DNA of 64,000 nt from Oegoconia quadripuncta (GCA_949316235.1 OX438757.1:8054657-8118656); one strand, 5' to 3'; positions 1-12,235 are shown, counted from the stretch's first letter. Notes: generated from the letters alone by a model not told the origin. Program-made: numbers and translations.

Positions 1-39
1 AGTACGTTAGTACTATATTAATTTTGTGCCTTAAGTCTA

Positions 40-62
40 AGCTTAAGAAAATTTCTTAAGCT
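40..62. repeat. short perfect inverted repeat
   Basis: AGCTTAAGAAA and its exact reverse complement are separated by one base, giving a 23-bp hairpin. No other element was recognised around it. It may be the end of an unrecognised repeat or simply AT-rich noise. Confidence 0.5.
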
Positions 63-1612
63 ATACCTTTGGTGATTAACTGGAGTAAGAAGTGCTCTTT
101 AGCACCTTATTGACTACCGACAAGGAGACTCCATATAGCTGCTATATAATTACTTTAAAATGTTTTGATGGTAGTAATTATGGTCCCAGTAACATAATTA
201 TTACCGCATATTAATTAGGTACTTTTATGCGTAAAAATGCGATTTCGCCATCTCTATCAAGAAATATACAGCGTATTAAAAAAATACCAGGAAATTTCAA
301 GGGGTGATTCAGAATCGAATCTAATATACAGGAAAAATATTTTAAACATTCCATTCTACGCGAAAGTTGTTATATACTCGTAGGTAAAAAAATATTTTGA
401 GTGAAGTTTTAATTAAAATTACATCATCATGTCGCTTCTATATAAATAATAATAATAAATAAATAAATATATGCAACTTTGCATTTAATATTATTGATTA
501 TATAAGAAGTTAGAAATTGGTTTTTACCTGTAACTACAACAGAGTCGAAGAATTCGTTTCGTGTTTATTAATCAATAATTTTAATTAAAACTACGGCATC
601 ATGCCGTTATTCTTTTTCCTAAGAACTTTGAATTTTATAAAATATTTTTTCCTGTATGCTGCCTCGATAAAACTCATCCGGTATTTATTGACAAAAATAA
701 CTAAATAAATTACTGTTCTTTTTAAATTATATTAATTATTAAAAGAAATTTCATTAATATATTCTAGATTTAATAATGCACATGGTTTTGACAGCAACTG
801 CTTGCGACTATAAAAAGTAAAACAATGTTCTACATTTCTGCAATAGATGTTTAATTAAAACCGAGAACACCTCAAACAATCTCGTTTTCCTTAGGAACAT
901 AGCTAATTATAAAAATTAATGTTCGGATGCCACATTGCATGAATAACAGCGATTTGTTGTAGTCAAATTGCCACCTTTAAAGAGCAGGATCTTCTAGCAG
1001 TTTAGTGATTTTTTTAATATCTCGCTGTCAGAATATATAGGTACGCCGAGCGGTTGCAAAGCTGAATGATATTAGGTTATCGTCGGCACTTTTCCACAAA
1101 TGCTGCTGGGAGCCAGCGCTCTCAGTCACGTCCGACGCTATCACGAAAGGTTTTTAGCGCGTTTCCGCTTTTGGAACAGTGAGTGCCTATTAGGTATATG
1201 AACGTCGAAAATTTTAAAATGATCCATGCAGCTTTTGTAATGTTATTATAAAGCATTTTTAAATTCTTTGTGCTCTTAAAGTAGACTGGTATGTATGACG
1301 ATAAGTACCTATACGTAAATAATATTATATAATGGATCACAGACCACGAATGATATTTTATCTACTTCTCGTAAATGTAAAAATATACTTTCAATATGTT
1401 TGCAGAATCAAGATTATGACGATATCGAGTTACCATCAATTCTTAAGTTATTCTGTCTTTTAGGTGCACATACACACACACTCACAACACGCTTATATTT
1501 AATTTAGAATTTACCTTGCTTATATAAATTTCGTTGCTTTCATTTTTCATGTTACCATATATAATGTTAATTTTTTAGTAATTGTTAGTTAGTTAGTAAT
1601 TTAGTAGCATAA
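63..1612. other. non-coding stretch, no gene recognised
   Basis: AT-rich DNA without a convincing reading frame. A loosely repeated segment (TTTTAATTAAAA followed by a short CATCATG-containing stretch) occurs near 405-435 and 580-612. Nothing else could be supported. Confidence 0.6.
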
Positions 1613-2236
1613 TGGGTGCCGAACGCCATTCACTCACGGAATCTATTAGAAGTTATCCTGATCACATAATTTGTGACAGCAATCTAGAGTCGAGTGGGTA
1701 CTGTCGGGGCTCGTTATTAAATTCCCGTCTTTTTTCGTTATATTCATTATGTACTACTATTAGCAAATATTGAGCAAAAACAATCAAGGATTAAAGCAAG
1801 ATGATTTTTTGCTAATTAAAGTAAAATGCCAAATGACTGACGAACACCAGTCACTCGCCGAATCTATTATAAATAAATAATAAAGAAATAAATAAATATT
1901 TCCGACAATTACACCATTCATCTAGTCCCAAACTAAGAAAAGCTTGTACTATGGATACTAGATAACGGATAAACATACATAAATATTTATATAAACATCC
2001 ATGGCTCCGGAATAAATATTCGCATTCATCATAAAAATAATCAAAGATTGAAGCAAGATTTATAAATTAAAATAGCATGCCAAATAGGTGATGCACGCCT
2101 TTCAGTCAGTGAATCTATTAGAAGTTATCCTTATCACATAATTTGTGATAGCAATCTAGTCGAGTGGGCACTGTCGGGGCTGTTTATACGCCACGCGACG
2201 TATGTCGGTGGTGTTATTAAATTCCCGTCTTTTTTC
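1613..2236. repeat. degenerate local tandem repeats interrupted by a SINE fragment
   Basis: Related segments lie at 1613-1737, 1775-1870 and 2035-2236. The first and last share a run from CGAATCTATTAGAAGTTATCC-like sequence to ATTAAATTCCCGTCTTTTTT. The last carries an extra segment of about 29 bases after GTCGGGGCT. The middle copy is partial and is followed by a truncated SINE-2 piece at about 1871-2030. No coding capacity was seen. Confidence 0.7.
1871..2030 (-). mobile_element. SINE-2 family, 5'-truncated fragment
   Basis: This matches the body and 3' part of the SINE-2 copies at 26508-26754 and 33632-33898 (TCTAGTCCCAAACTAAG, GGATAAACATACATAAATA, TATAAACATCC). The tRNA-like head is missing. 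Confidence 0.75.
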
Positions 2237-2534
2237 CCTAATCTCGTTGTCGACGCGCCCCGCGGGCCCTCATCGGAAATGGCATTATTTCCCGGACGCG
2301 GCGCCCCGGAGCGGACACCGGATACACCCCGCTACCGCTCTCTGCTCCCCCAAAAAAACTCTTGTTTGAGAAATTTCAGCTATTTCCGCTTTTACAGTTC
2401 TTTGTCTCCTACATTCTGTTTTTAAATTCAATAATAAGTTCCTGACTGCGGTTGTCTACAGTTCTTGATTTCACCTAGGTAGTTTATAGTTATGTTACAC
2501 ATTTATTTTGTTACTTATATTACACAAGTTCAAA

Positions 2535-3056
2535 TTGAACTTGTATATACATACATGGCACATATAAAGTGCCCAGGCTTTTAAATTACAGTAACTACAT
2601 TATTAGATATTCGTAACTATCTGACACAATACTCGTAATAATAAATTTCACAATTCATATATTTATTATGCACTGTCTCAAATAAATATGTTTTCGTCAG
2701 TTAGCATCACCGCTATTGAAAGCTTGGCACAATTAATTAAAATTGAACTTTTAATACCTACGAGTATACATATATGTCACCTTCAATTACAGTACCTACA
2801 TTGTTAGAATTCGTCATTATCTGACACAACACTCGCAATAATAAAAGTCACCCTTCATATATTTATTAAGCATTATTCAAATAAATATGTAATTTGTCAG
2901 TTAACATCACAGTGCTCGAAAGCTTGGCACAATTAATTAAAATTGAACTTATAATACCTATTCATACATGTCACATAAAGCACCAAGGCTTTTCAATTAA
3001 AGTAGCCACACTATTAGCGCTTCGTTATTATCTGACACAACACTCGTAATAACAAA
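2535..3056. repeat. tandem repeat, unit about 200 bp, about 2.5 copies
   Basis: Copies begin near 2535, 2743 and 2943, each starting TTGAACTT. They contain GCTTTTaAATTACAGTA-like sequence, TATCTGACACAA, ACTCGTAATAATAA and, in the first two, GAAAGCTTGGCACAATTAAT. The third copy ends near 3056. Unit lengths of 208 and 200 bp and moderate divergence suggest an old satellite-like array rather than a fresh duplication. Confidence 0.8.
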
Positions 3057-3859
3057 CCGCGCGGAACGATCCGGCTGTAACATGCAAATAATTTAATCTT
3101 ATTAAACGCAACACTAATGAAGTGAGTGAACACAAGTCGCCCGCTAATGAAACGAAACACAACCCTTGTTTACTTCCACCATCCCACCAGGTATTGTATT
3201 CGCTCGGTTTACATTGCCTAGCGGTTATCATAATATTTTGCCTTACTTCGGATACCGGAATATTCGATATTACCACTCCAAATAAAAACAAATCAAAGGT
3301 AAATCTGAAATCCCTAAACAAACATTGCACGAGGTAATACGATCATTGTTGGGAACGTTCCGTAACTCGAGTAGTTTCAGCGATTTCCAGGTATTTTGTT
3401 CGTCCGGATCTTTTGTTTTTAAATAGTATTTATCGCAAAATATCTGCTGTGTATTGATGGATAGCCTCGGTTACTGGAATATTTCGAATAGCTTCGTTTT
3501 CACAATTTATATCAATTATATTGGCAGATGCAAATTGTTCAATGGAATTCAGTATTCTGAAATAATATTTGCAATTAACCGGTTGAGGATTCCGTTTTCC
3601 GATTGATATCTATAATAGGTACATCACTGTTATTTATATTTTACCCAATAAAAGAAGGTAATATACCTGTATGTGGAATAAGAGGTGGGAATTTTGTTTG
3701 TCTGTTACCATTTTTCTACAACACGATTTAGACAGTTTTATTGCATTACATAGGTATCACTTCAGAGTTGTTTCTTAGATATGTTTTACGGTCATGGTCA
3801 TCAGGGGCGTTGCAGTAGATATTATTATTCGAAACGTCACACAAACTAAATAAAATATA
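3057..3859. other. non-coding stretch, nothing recognised
   Basis: No gene or repeat family was recognised. The short open frames on both strands around 3028-3337 overlap the end of the tandem array and show no recognisable domain. Confidence 0.5.
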
Positions 3860-3935
3860 TATAAAATGTGGGTATTAAGATAACATTAAAACCGAGGCAT
3901 TATATAAAATGTGGGTATTAAGATAACATTAAAAC
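3860..3935. repeat. 33-bp direct repeat
   Basis: The segment starting TATAAAATGTGGGTATTAAG and ending AACATTAAAAC occurs at 3860-3892 and again at 3903-3935, a period of 43 bp, with no differences seen. This is probably a local slippage duplication. Confidence 0.8.
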
Positions 3936-4113
3936 ATTTCGGACTCTTACAGCAATTTCTAGTCCCAAACTAGACAAAGTCGAGTAAAGTTTAGTCTAGT
4001 ATGAATACTACATAACGGATAAATTTATATCAGCTATTAAACAATAAGTAGATAGGTTTTATTTTTGTGTGCAATAAAGAATTTAATAATAATAATAGGT
4101 AAGCTAATTCGTA

Positions 4114-4167
4114 GATGTTACCAAGTATGACATAACTTTTTTAATTAACGTCATACTTGGTAACATC
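4114..4167. repeat. 18-bp perfect inverted repeat (hairpin)
   Basis: GATGTTACCAAGTATGAC (4114-4131) faces its exact complement at 4150-4167 across an 18-base AT-rich loop. A degenerate second version with AAGTATGAC and TCATACTTGGTAGCATC lies at about 4348-4387, so the unit has been copied locally. It may belong to a small foldback element. Confidence 0.7.
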
Positions 4168-4399
4168 AGACAGTTAATTAAATCTGGCAGAATCCTAAAA
4201 AGGAAAGCCATTACTCAAAAGAATTGAATTGAATTAGTTAATTAAATACTGACAGATAATAACTCTACAGGAAAAGTGATTATAAAATTGTGACAGACTA
4301 AAATAATAAACTTATTTGAAAAATGTGTAAGTACCTACAGACAAGACAAGTATGACATTTTTTTTTAATCTCATACTTGGTAGCATCCGACAGTCATAA

Positions 4400-5708
4400 C
4401 TGTATTCGATAATAACTCTATTCGATAATAAATAAGCACGACAGGTACTCTGTAGTTAATAATAAAACAGTTGTTAAATTTTTCATATTGCTTTACCTAA
4501 CCCTACTCTCTCCTAATGCTTCTAAAATATTTCATAGATGTTTATAATAAAATTGTACGTAAGTAAACGCTTTATTGCATAAAGTAACACAAGTAATACA
4601 TTTAGTGAGAAAAATTTGATCATTTATATGTAATGAAAAAAATTAAATGTTTTGATCATCCCTAATTTTGCATGGGAGACTAAAATACAAGTAAAATCAT
4701 TTTACCTATACAGTTTGGACACTGGATATCGCTATGTTCTTGATACCTTTTAGTAAAATTACACAATATATATTTTAAAATTTTGTAAGACTAGTGGTGC
4801 AAAATAAACTATTTTGTATTTTTGTTTATATAGTTTTTGTAATTTATGCATTAAAGAGTAGATTTGATTGAGTTATCTTATGATTCTTTCCAGTCGACCT
4901 AATTTATTTTGTATTGCATGTATTTGAGTATATTACGTTCATCTGCAATTGTATCAGAAATTATTAATATTTGGCTGTAAATAAATAAAGAAGTTACTAA
5001 AGGAGGATCGAAGTACCGAAAAAGAATTCTTTTTTAAGACTTCATTCATTTTTGCTTTTTATCTTTAACAATACTTAATGTTTGAACTGTAATAAGTACT
5101 TGTACAAAAAATCGTCTGCACACCTTCTCACATCCCACATCCCACTGTTATATTCCACGTAAAACATTCTATGAGTTGAGCCCACCTGGTAGAGCTTATG
5201 AAACAGTCGCCTGTCCATTGTTATTGTCCCCACTTTCCAACTTTTGCCATCGCTTACTTGGAACTCTCACTTGGATACAATTCTAAATTTCCAAAGTATC
5301 AAAATATGTTTGAAGATATTAGAATCGAGGTATCTGAGGAAAACAAATATTTCTGTTCACGTTTGACTTGCTACACTAGTACCTACTCTCCTCGTGAGTT
5401 TATTCAAATGGAGTTTATTTCATGCAAGATCTTGCAGTATTGGAAAATGTGTACAGTATATACTATATACTTGTACTGGTAGTTATTGAACGGAACAAAT
5501 ATTTTTAAAATTTACAGAACTCTTTCGCTGAACCTAATTAGGTAATTATTTATTATAATATTTACAAATAAACAGTTTCTGTACACTGGTCCCCTGACCA
5601 AGACTTTCTCGATAACTTTGTAACTAAATACTTTAAAAGTAACGTTTCGTCTGACTGTTGATCCGTTCTTCCTTCCTGATAGCCAATGGAAATAAATATA
5701 TTAAAATT
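4400..5708. other. non-coding stretch, nothing recognised
   Basis: AT-rich sequence without a recognised gene or repeat. A 94-codon open frame at 5198-5482 has no recognisable domain and no supporting context. Confidence 0.5.
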
Positions 5709-6036
5709 ATATAATCGAGCGTCGATGGCTCAGCGGTTAAGGAACGGTGTCCCAATTTGGGAGGTCCGGGTTCGATTCCCAGGCAGGCCATGCACCAATG
5801 TGATTTTAAATCTAATTTAATTACTCATGTCTTATTATCTGGCTGCTCTTGAACGGTGAAGGAAAACATCGTGAGGAAACCTGCATGGCTGAGAAATAAA
5901 AATTCTGAGGCATATGAAGTCCTCAACCCGCATTGGGCCAGTGTGGTGGACTATGGCCCATACTCCCTCATTATACGAGGGAAGTCTATATCCCTGCAGT
6001 GGGATGTTTACGGGCGAATGATGATGATATAATCGA
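5709..6036 (+). mobile_element. SINE-1 copy A (tRNA-headed SINE, GATGAT tail) with 10-bp TSD
   Basis: The element body is 5719-6026, flanked by the direct repeat ATATAATCGA at 5709-5718 and 6027-6036. The head carries RNA polymerase III promoter boxes: box A-like TGGCTCAGCGGTTAAGG at 5726-5742 and box B GGTTCGATTCC at 5769-5779. The body runs through GTGAAGGAAAAC, GAGGAAACCTGCATG and CCCATACTCCCTCATTATACG, and it ends with GATGATGAT. Three further copies lie in this window. The intact TSD shows retroposition of a full-length RNA. Confidence 0.93.
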
Positions 6037-6102
6037 TCCATAAACCGCAATAAGATGATGTCAAAATAGTTCATAACTTTCAGAATATAGTCACTATAAT
6101 AT

Positions 6103-6250
6103 TGACGACCTGTTGGTCGAGTGGTTAGGTACCCTAATTGCTGTAATAATATGTGGCGGTTTCGAATCCCGCTAGGAGCATAATTAAGGCTCATACAAAT
6201 ATAATATGTATGAGCACATGCACAAAGTTATGGTCGTTTATAATATGTAT
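6103..6250 (+). mobile_element. SINE-3-like copy, tRNA-like head
   Basis: A tRNA-like head starts GACGACCTGTTGGTCGAGTGG with a box B TTCGAATCCCGCTAGG near 6160, followed by GAGCATAATTAAGG. Similar heads are at 49512-49610 and 54420-54500. The body is short or truncated, and no clear target-site duplication was found. Confidence 0.65.
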
Positions 6251-7261
6251 TCTTTTTACGTATCGAAACCACGCAGTACATTGTTATTGTTAAACTTCAC
6301 ATATTTGTCAATAATCGGAAGTCAATAATAAAATCTTGCAACCACAGATCACAAAAACATTACCCTCCTTTCTTAGGCAGTCGGGTAAAACAAGGAAGAT
6401 AAGTTGTCATTGTAAATTAGTATGGGTTCTAGTGTCACAGCGTTCAAAACAGTAGTGTGTCGTACACTCAACCTAACGCCCTTATTAGCAATGAATTCAC
6501 GTCAATGATCACTAAGCGCATTTATGTATATAGCATTATAGGCGCTATGTAAAATTTAATCACCGTGGTTTCTAAGACCTGACCTTACAACTAGATAATC
6601 CATCACTCGTTATTAGATAGAACCGATATTTTCCATATACACCTAAATCTAATGGAATGTTTGACTACAGCGGCAACAAATTGAAAATATTAAGGGTATT
6701 AGGTATTTTTATATCTAACTTATTTGTATTGTATTTTGTCGCCAAGCATCCATGCTTATCCACTAAATATGAGGCATAACTTCATGGGATAGCATTCGCT
6801 TTCCACCAGTTGAGTTGCTTGCCGGTTTTTCTTAAAAAAACTCATAATAAAATCGCTGGCAAAGTAGAAAAATATTTTCATTTATCACACCACTTGAACT
6901 TGAGCAGTGCTCCAAGCCGCATACAGTTACGATGGTGAAGCATTGCGCTGCTCCAGTTCGCTGTAGTGCTTTCATCTCTAGAGCGCATTGTTATGTATTT
7001 CTAATAAAGTGCTGAAATATTGCGGTGCAACGGTTTTCAAACGTGTAATTTCAAACCGCTAAAGAGGGTTCCGAAGGTTATGAGAATATATTTAAATAAG
7101 TGAGTTATATATACCCACAAACGGGATAATTTTAAAACTTTAGGAAATTTTCCCGCGTTTACTGCTGCCATTATTATTCGCGGTAGTTTTTTGTTTCCTG
7201 AATCTTATCCCACACATCATTCCATATAAACTTTCCAGTCCCAATTCTCCGAAATGAATAA
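6251..7261. other. non-coding stretch with repeat scraps
   Basis: No gene was recognised. A short motif (CATTACCCTCCTTT...GCAGTCGGGTAAAA, about 6358-6391) recurs near 24016-24047 and is probably a scrap of a dispersed repeat. Confidence 0.5.
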
Positions 7262-7486
7262 ACCGATTCTAATGACACTTTATACATATAAGCAAGATAC
7301 ATAGATCTAAAAAGTTAATAGAACATTTTCAAAATATCGTATTTAAAAGCAAATACTGTTACTATGGAAAACTTAAGATCGCTCTAATTTAGTTTCAATA
7401 CTCTTTTTCGAAATTGTTCTCTACTAACTTTTTAGATGCTTTTTAGATGTACGTGTTTTATGCTTATAAGGTTCCTTAGAATCGGT
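7262..7486. mobile_element. MITE-like element with long imperfect terminal inverted repeats
   Basis: The ends are ACCGATTCTAA (7262) and its complement TTAGAATCGGT (ending 7486). The inverted homology continues inwards for about 70 bases through ATATAAGCA and ATCTAAAAAGTTA on each side, with indels. There is no coding capacity. It is probably a non-autonomous DNA transposon; the superfamily is not determined. Confidence 0.7.
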
Positions 7487-8469
7487 ATATCTATTTTCAA
7501 AAATTTGGGCTCGAAAGTTTGTATAGAATACAGTGCGGGAAAAACTCTCTTAACACTCAGTGCGTTGAACCGCTGTCCGTGGTGAATCACAACTGGAAGG
7601 TCAAGCATCACTTTTCCTTTCTATTCTTTCCCTTGAATTCAATTCGCTACCACTCCCTTTGCTGAGGGGGGGTGGCAAAACTTCTATACTACTTCACACC
7701 CTAATTTTTCGTTAATTTTAGGTAACAAAAGTCTCGTAGGGCACCGTCTATCTTGAGTAGGCGCCGTGCAAAGTACCAGTGTTTTTTTGTTGATCCTAGC
7801 TTACTGGATGTTTAGTGGAGGTTTAACATACCCAAAAACCAACTAACTTGAAAAAAGTTTACTTACAGATGGAAAGCTTCCGTAGTTTCGTAACACGGCT
7901 CTTTTTATAATGCCAGAATACAAAAATTAAATAAAGTAAACAGCTGTGGGGGACTTCTTGAGTTTGTAAAATGTGGATTATAAAATAACTAGAAACTTAG
8001 TGTGATTGAAAAACCTTCAGCTTCTATATCAAGATTTCTTTACGTATCCCTAAAACTGATCCTCACTAAAGCCACTGAACGATGCCTAAGTTTTCAAGTG
8101 AAACGTTCCGCAAGAATCAGACTTGGGTACCGTATTTAGAGCCTAATTTGCAGTGTTTCGGCTCAAGCGCAGGTGCAGCACGCTGCCCGCTGAGGACAGG
8201 CGTGAATCATGCTCGTCGCCGCGCCGCATACATCTTCTGTCACTACTTGTTGCACTTTGTTAGAACCATTATTTCTTCGTGTTATTTTGTGAAGTGTATA
8301 CGAAATTTCGCCAGTCCACCACTCCCCTTTCTATTTAAGGTGAGAAATGGTTGTTTATACTCTACTACAAAAATTGGCTGGCTTGGAATAAAGTTTGTAA
8401 CTACTGTGGGTGTATTGCATCAATTATTTTCCGATGACAATTCGATGACTTCCTAGTCCCAGTTTGATG
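7487..8469. other. non-coding stretch, unsupported open frame
   Basis: A 124-codon open frame at 8082-8456 (plus) shows no recognised domain. It is not called as a gene because there is no splice or domain support. Confidence 0.45.
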
Positions 8470-9090
8470 TGAATACAGTCTTCTAACGTGGAAGAAATCA
8501 ATAGAAGAAACTATTGATGCGGGGTCTGCTTAATCCCAAAGCGCCATTGGTGTTTTCCTGTTTTGCAATCTTTCAAAAGCGTTTAACTGCATTGATCACG
8601 CGCACATAATTATTATTAAAACTAAAACATTATTAAAACAAATCACAATCTTTGCATGATTAAATCATATTAAAAAATAGGACACAGGATATAGAAGTAA
8701 ATGGGGTAAGATCAGCCGGCTCTCGGGGTACCACAGGGCTCAATATTGAGCCCTATTCTGCTTCTTTTAGTTTACATACCTAAGTGATCTCCCATTTGTG
8801 ATCTATTAAAGATTGATCGAGATAGTATCTACATTAATTTTATTGCTGTGAACCAGTACAGCAATAATTTGGTTTTAAATCCCAAAAACACAAATGCATA
8901 GGTAAATTATATGCCCATGTTTGAAATATTCATTTTCATGAAACTAAAGTGGGATTTGTGGACACGACAGAATTGGGAATTAGGGTTGACTTAAAGCTTC
9001 TTCTCATAGTTTCTTGGGCGACAAGCTTCTATAGGGATATATAGAATATTTAGAGTTTTCCACCTTGTGCGGTCTGGAAGATCACACAAC
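8470..9090 (+). pseudogene. decayed non-LTR retrotransposon reverse transcriptase
   Basis: Read across several frames, the plus strand keeps RT-like pieces in the right order. A piece like LSKAFNCIDHAHI (palm motif with the first Asp region degraded) lies near 8570-8600. A piece resembling the conserved GVPQGSILSPILLLLVYI block lies near 8725-8785. A stretch like NNLVLNPKNT lies near 8865-8895, and a motif with a LTWD-like remnant follows near 8950. Frameshifts and stops separate the pieces, so this is dead sequence. The block order fits Jockey/R1/CR1-type LINEs; the exact clade cannot be set by eye. Confidence 0.7.
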
Positions 9091-9344
9091 TAATAGCTGG
9101 TTGGTACAAGCTCTAAAAAATATTGTACTAATTAAATATAAAACTAAATAATGATCCTTTGTTTCTGCGTCGCTTCTTTACCCTTGAGTTTTTCCTCGTT
9201 CTTCTCTCAGGAGTCAGCTTTATGAAAGAGCAGTAATTATAACATTAATTTAAAAATATACCGTTGTTACGTATTAGGCATAATTTTATCCTGTGAAATA
9301 TTTTTACCAATAGATTTAAATTGACATTCAATAAACGACATCAC

Positions 9345-9445
9345 CATCATATTCTTGCCCTAGTCCCAATTTATTTGAGGTCGGCGCAGTACATCATTAT
9401 GTACCTATATCATCATCATCTTATTTAAGAGTCTTCTCGGTGAAG
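9345..9445 (-). mobile_element. LINE 3'-tail scraps
   Basis: CATCATCATCTTATTTAAGAG at about 9409-9429 matches the 3' end of the RTE-like tail duplicated at 43352-43869. The preceding segment (CTAGTCCCAATTTATTTGAGG) resembles a common lepidopteran repeat end. Both are very short. Confidence 0.5.
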
Positions 9446-11984
9446 ATTGTTGCATTAAAAATACTTCAAGTATGAGTTTCAACATATTGACTAACAAACA
9501 ACACTACATTTATCATTTATGGCAATAGATTTATATTGACATTCCTACATTCCAATAAATGAACCATTGAACTATTAATTTTTTCTCCACACAAAGTGCA
9601 TATAGATATTTGCTTAATATACTATGTATATATTTTTTATGTGTAGTAATATTAGATTGTGAGAGATCTGGAGCCTAAATTAGAGCAGCTAGGCACTCTG
9701 TATCTTATGATTACAGGTCTCCCAACTCGATCACGCATAATGTTGCCTAATTGTTACAAATAATGCTTACAAATATCTTTACAAATTATAGCGGCCCATA
9801 TCTCTACATACCTGTGATAAGAGTTTGGATTTTTTAAGGAAAATATTTAAGTCTGTTCTCAAGCAGCGATGACAGACAGCCAGACAGACAAAGGCTTTCG
9901 AACTTATAATTCCCCTTCATGGGTCGAAGGTTAAAAACCGCGGGCGAACACGAACCAGTGACGTGGTGGGGCCACCGAGTGTGGCAGTCCATTAAGTTCT
10001 CAATGTCACACACAATGGGCACAATGGGCGCCACGGACGTCCCAAGACGCTCCACCAAGTAACATGACACTAATAAACTATAGCTTACGTATTTATACGC
10101 GTATGATATACTGGCAAGTGGCCACAATGTGATTACGTGTGAGATACGCCGTGTATGCGAGATTGAATTTAGATTTTATAGGGTAATATGAATGCTTACC
10201 TGCATCTATAATTGTAACGATCCATTCACTACATAGTAGGACAGACTGCATAGACTATAATCTGGATTTCGACGTGGGTATCTTCTAAAATAAAACAAAA
10301 GATCACAAATCAAGAGCCAATTTTCAAACGTGCTTGCTTTATAAGTTAAGACGAGGCGTCTGGAGTCAGGAATCCATCATTACGGCAATATTTTACGTCA
10401 ATATACGACGAAAATCCGGCAAAAAGCACTCGTGGGAAGTGAAAAAGACAGACGTGTCCTCGAAGTAACTGCACTCAATTCGAACCGGCTGGTAGCCGTA
10501 TCTTGTTCAAACATCTCAGTCTGCGTGCGTCGCGCCAAACATATCAGTTTGCAAGACTCAGAGGCGCACCTCCGCCGCGGTGTTGTGCGAGCAAATACGA
10601 CGGATAGAAGGGTGATGTAAAAAATGGAGAAACGGCGGCCCGAATAAACACAAGAGAAATAACTACGTCAAACAATAATTGAAATCATAGCTCGCCCGCC
10701 GGCAGGGGAGCTGCGGCTCTACGGAGCCACGGAAGCCGAACGTGTGCCCGCCTACTACATCACAAACTTACCCTTACTGTGGCTTCTTTCAACTTCTTTC
10801 GATCTCGAATACCCCTTTCTACTTATTCACAAACAAGTCATACGACTTCGGCGAAACGACAAAAAAAAATACATTCACTGGCATAAAAATAAAAGTCCGT
10901 TTGTGGTTACGTATACACACGTCGTAGCTATTAATCTCGGCAAATCGAATAAAAGGTAATAGAGCCAAGGGATGGAGAGGAAAGATTGCCTTCGTCCTCA
11001 ATGGGCGAGTCGAGCCCTCTGCAGTCGCGATACCATTATTAGTGAGTTAACTCAATTTGCGGCATATTGTTTGAGAGGAGCTTAATAACAGAGGCGAGAG
11101 GTCGCGGGGCATCGTCATGACTACCCTTGATCCGCGCAGCTTGAGTCGACCCGACGGTTCCCTTCACAATAACCGTCGTATACACGAGAACATGTGTCTC
11201 TATTATATATCCCATTCAGCACTAACGAGGACACATGTACACTTACATCGCAAAGGAATCACACTTAAATTACAGTTATTATAACAGAAAATAACTATGG
11301 AGCTCGTAATTCCAGCAAACCCGTGTAATTTATATCCGATAAAATAATTAAAAGGATAATTAATACCATTAGGTAAACTAAGTGGATACTTCGTTCGAAT
11401 CCCACACTGCCTAAGGCTCTCCGAGCTATCGCAGCCGTAATAAATGCCGCTGAGAACTGAAAATAATTTACCCATTGAGAGTTATTTAACAGTCAGTACG
11501 TTTGTTTATTTACACCACGGGTCTTCTCTCCCCGAAAACTATATACATGATATAAAAGGGTATAACACTGCATTCGTTGCGATGCCAACTGGACTTTATT
11601 GCAGATGCGTAGAGTCGATAATAATATTCAAGTTCGTCGAAACTTATCGATACGAAAGTGGATAAAATTTAGCGTGAATTATTAAAACGAGCTGTCGAAC
11701 AAACGAAATTAATTGAAAGTACTGTCTCAGAATTCGGAACACTGGCGAAGGGGCTCTTTAGTTTACCGTTTAGTGGGTCGGATTCGAGAACTCAGAGGAG
11801 CATAGGTACCTACAACTGTATGCAACAATGACAATGTGAAAGGAAGATTACGATGATTATTTATATGCATACAATCACACCTGCAGTGGCAGCATGACAA
11901 CTTGCGATTCCGGCTATCACACATTTTATCGCGGTGTTCTGTCAAAATGAGCGACATAAGGGTAATGCTATACCCATGCAGATG
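9446..11984. other. non-coding stretch with GC-richer islands
   Basis: No exon was recognised. The DNA around 9880-10130 and 10380-11190 is clearly richer in G and C than the surroundings and contains CpG-rich segments. The short frames here (10432-10620, 10742-10959, 11203-11475) have no recognisable domains. A repeat scrap with CTTATAATTCCCCTTCATGGGTCG lies near 9900-9935. Confidence 0.5.
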
Positions 11985-12235
11985 TTAATGGAAGATGAGA
12001 CCGGAACCCCCAACTTATTTGGAGGACTGGCTACCTTATCTTAAATAGTTATTATTGCTGCTTGGCGACAAACTTAGAAAAGGTGGTGGCAGCTGGCCAG
12101 CGGAGACATTTAGAGTTCCCTACCACCAACCATAACCTAGTACCTACTAAACACGTACGTTCTACTTTTACCACTTTCTGTAACTGTATTTTCTTTTCTG
12201 ATGTGCAATAAAGTATATTGTATCGTATTGTGTCC
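11985..12235. repeat. dispersed repeat copy (family related to 16085-16160 and 23700-23820)
   Basis: It contains AACCCCCAACTTATTTGGAGG, GACTGGCTACCTTATCT, GGTGGTGGCAGC and GTTCCCTACCACCAACC, a set of short blocks that recurs in part at 16085-16160 and 23730-23800. It has no coding capacity. Confidence 0.5.

Noticed and set aside
5719..5790. tRNA gene at the head of SINE-1 (and at other SINE heads)
   Set aside because: Box A and box B are present but the sequence does not fold into a proper tRNA with a matched acceptor stem. It continues into a repeated body with a microsatellite tail and TSDs, so it is a SINE head.
5835..6194. 119-codon minus-strand open frame
   Set aside because: It runs antisense through the body of SINE-1 copy A and into the SINE-3 head.
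8082..8456. 124-codon plus-strand open frame
   Set aside because: No recognised domain, unusual composition, and it sits just before a decayed LINE. There is no splice or homology support.
8736..8755. Palindrome GGGCTCAATATTGAGCCC
   Set aside because: It falls in the RT block that encodes GSILSP in the LINE remnant, so codon constraints explain it.
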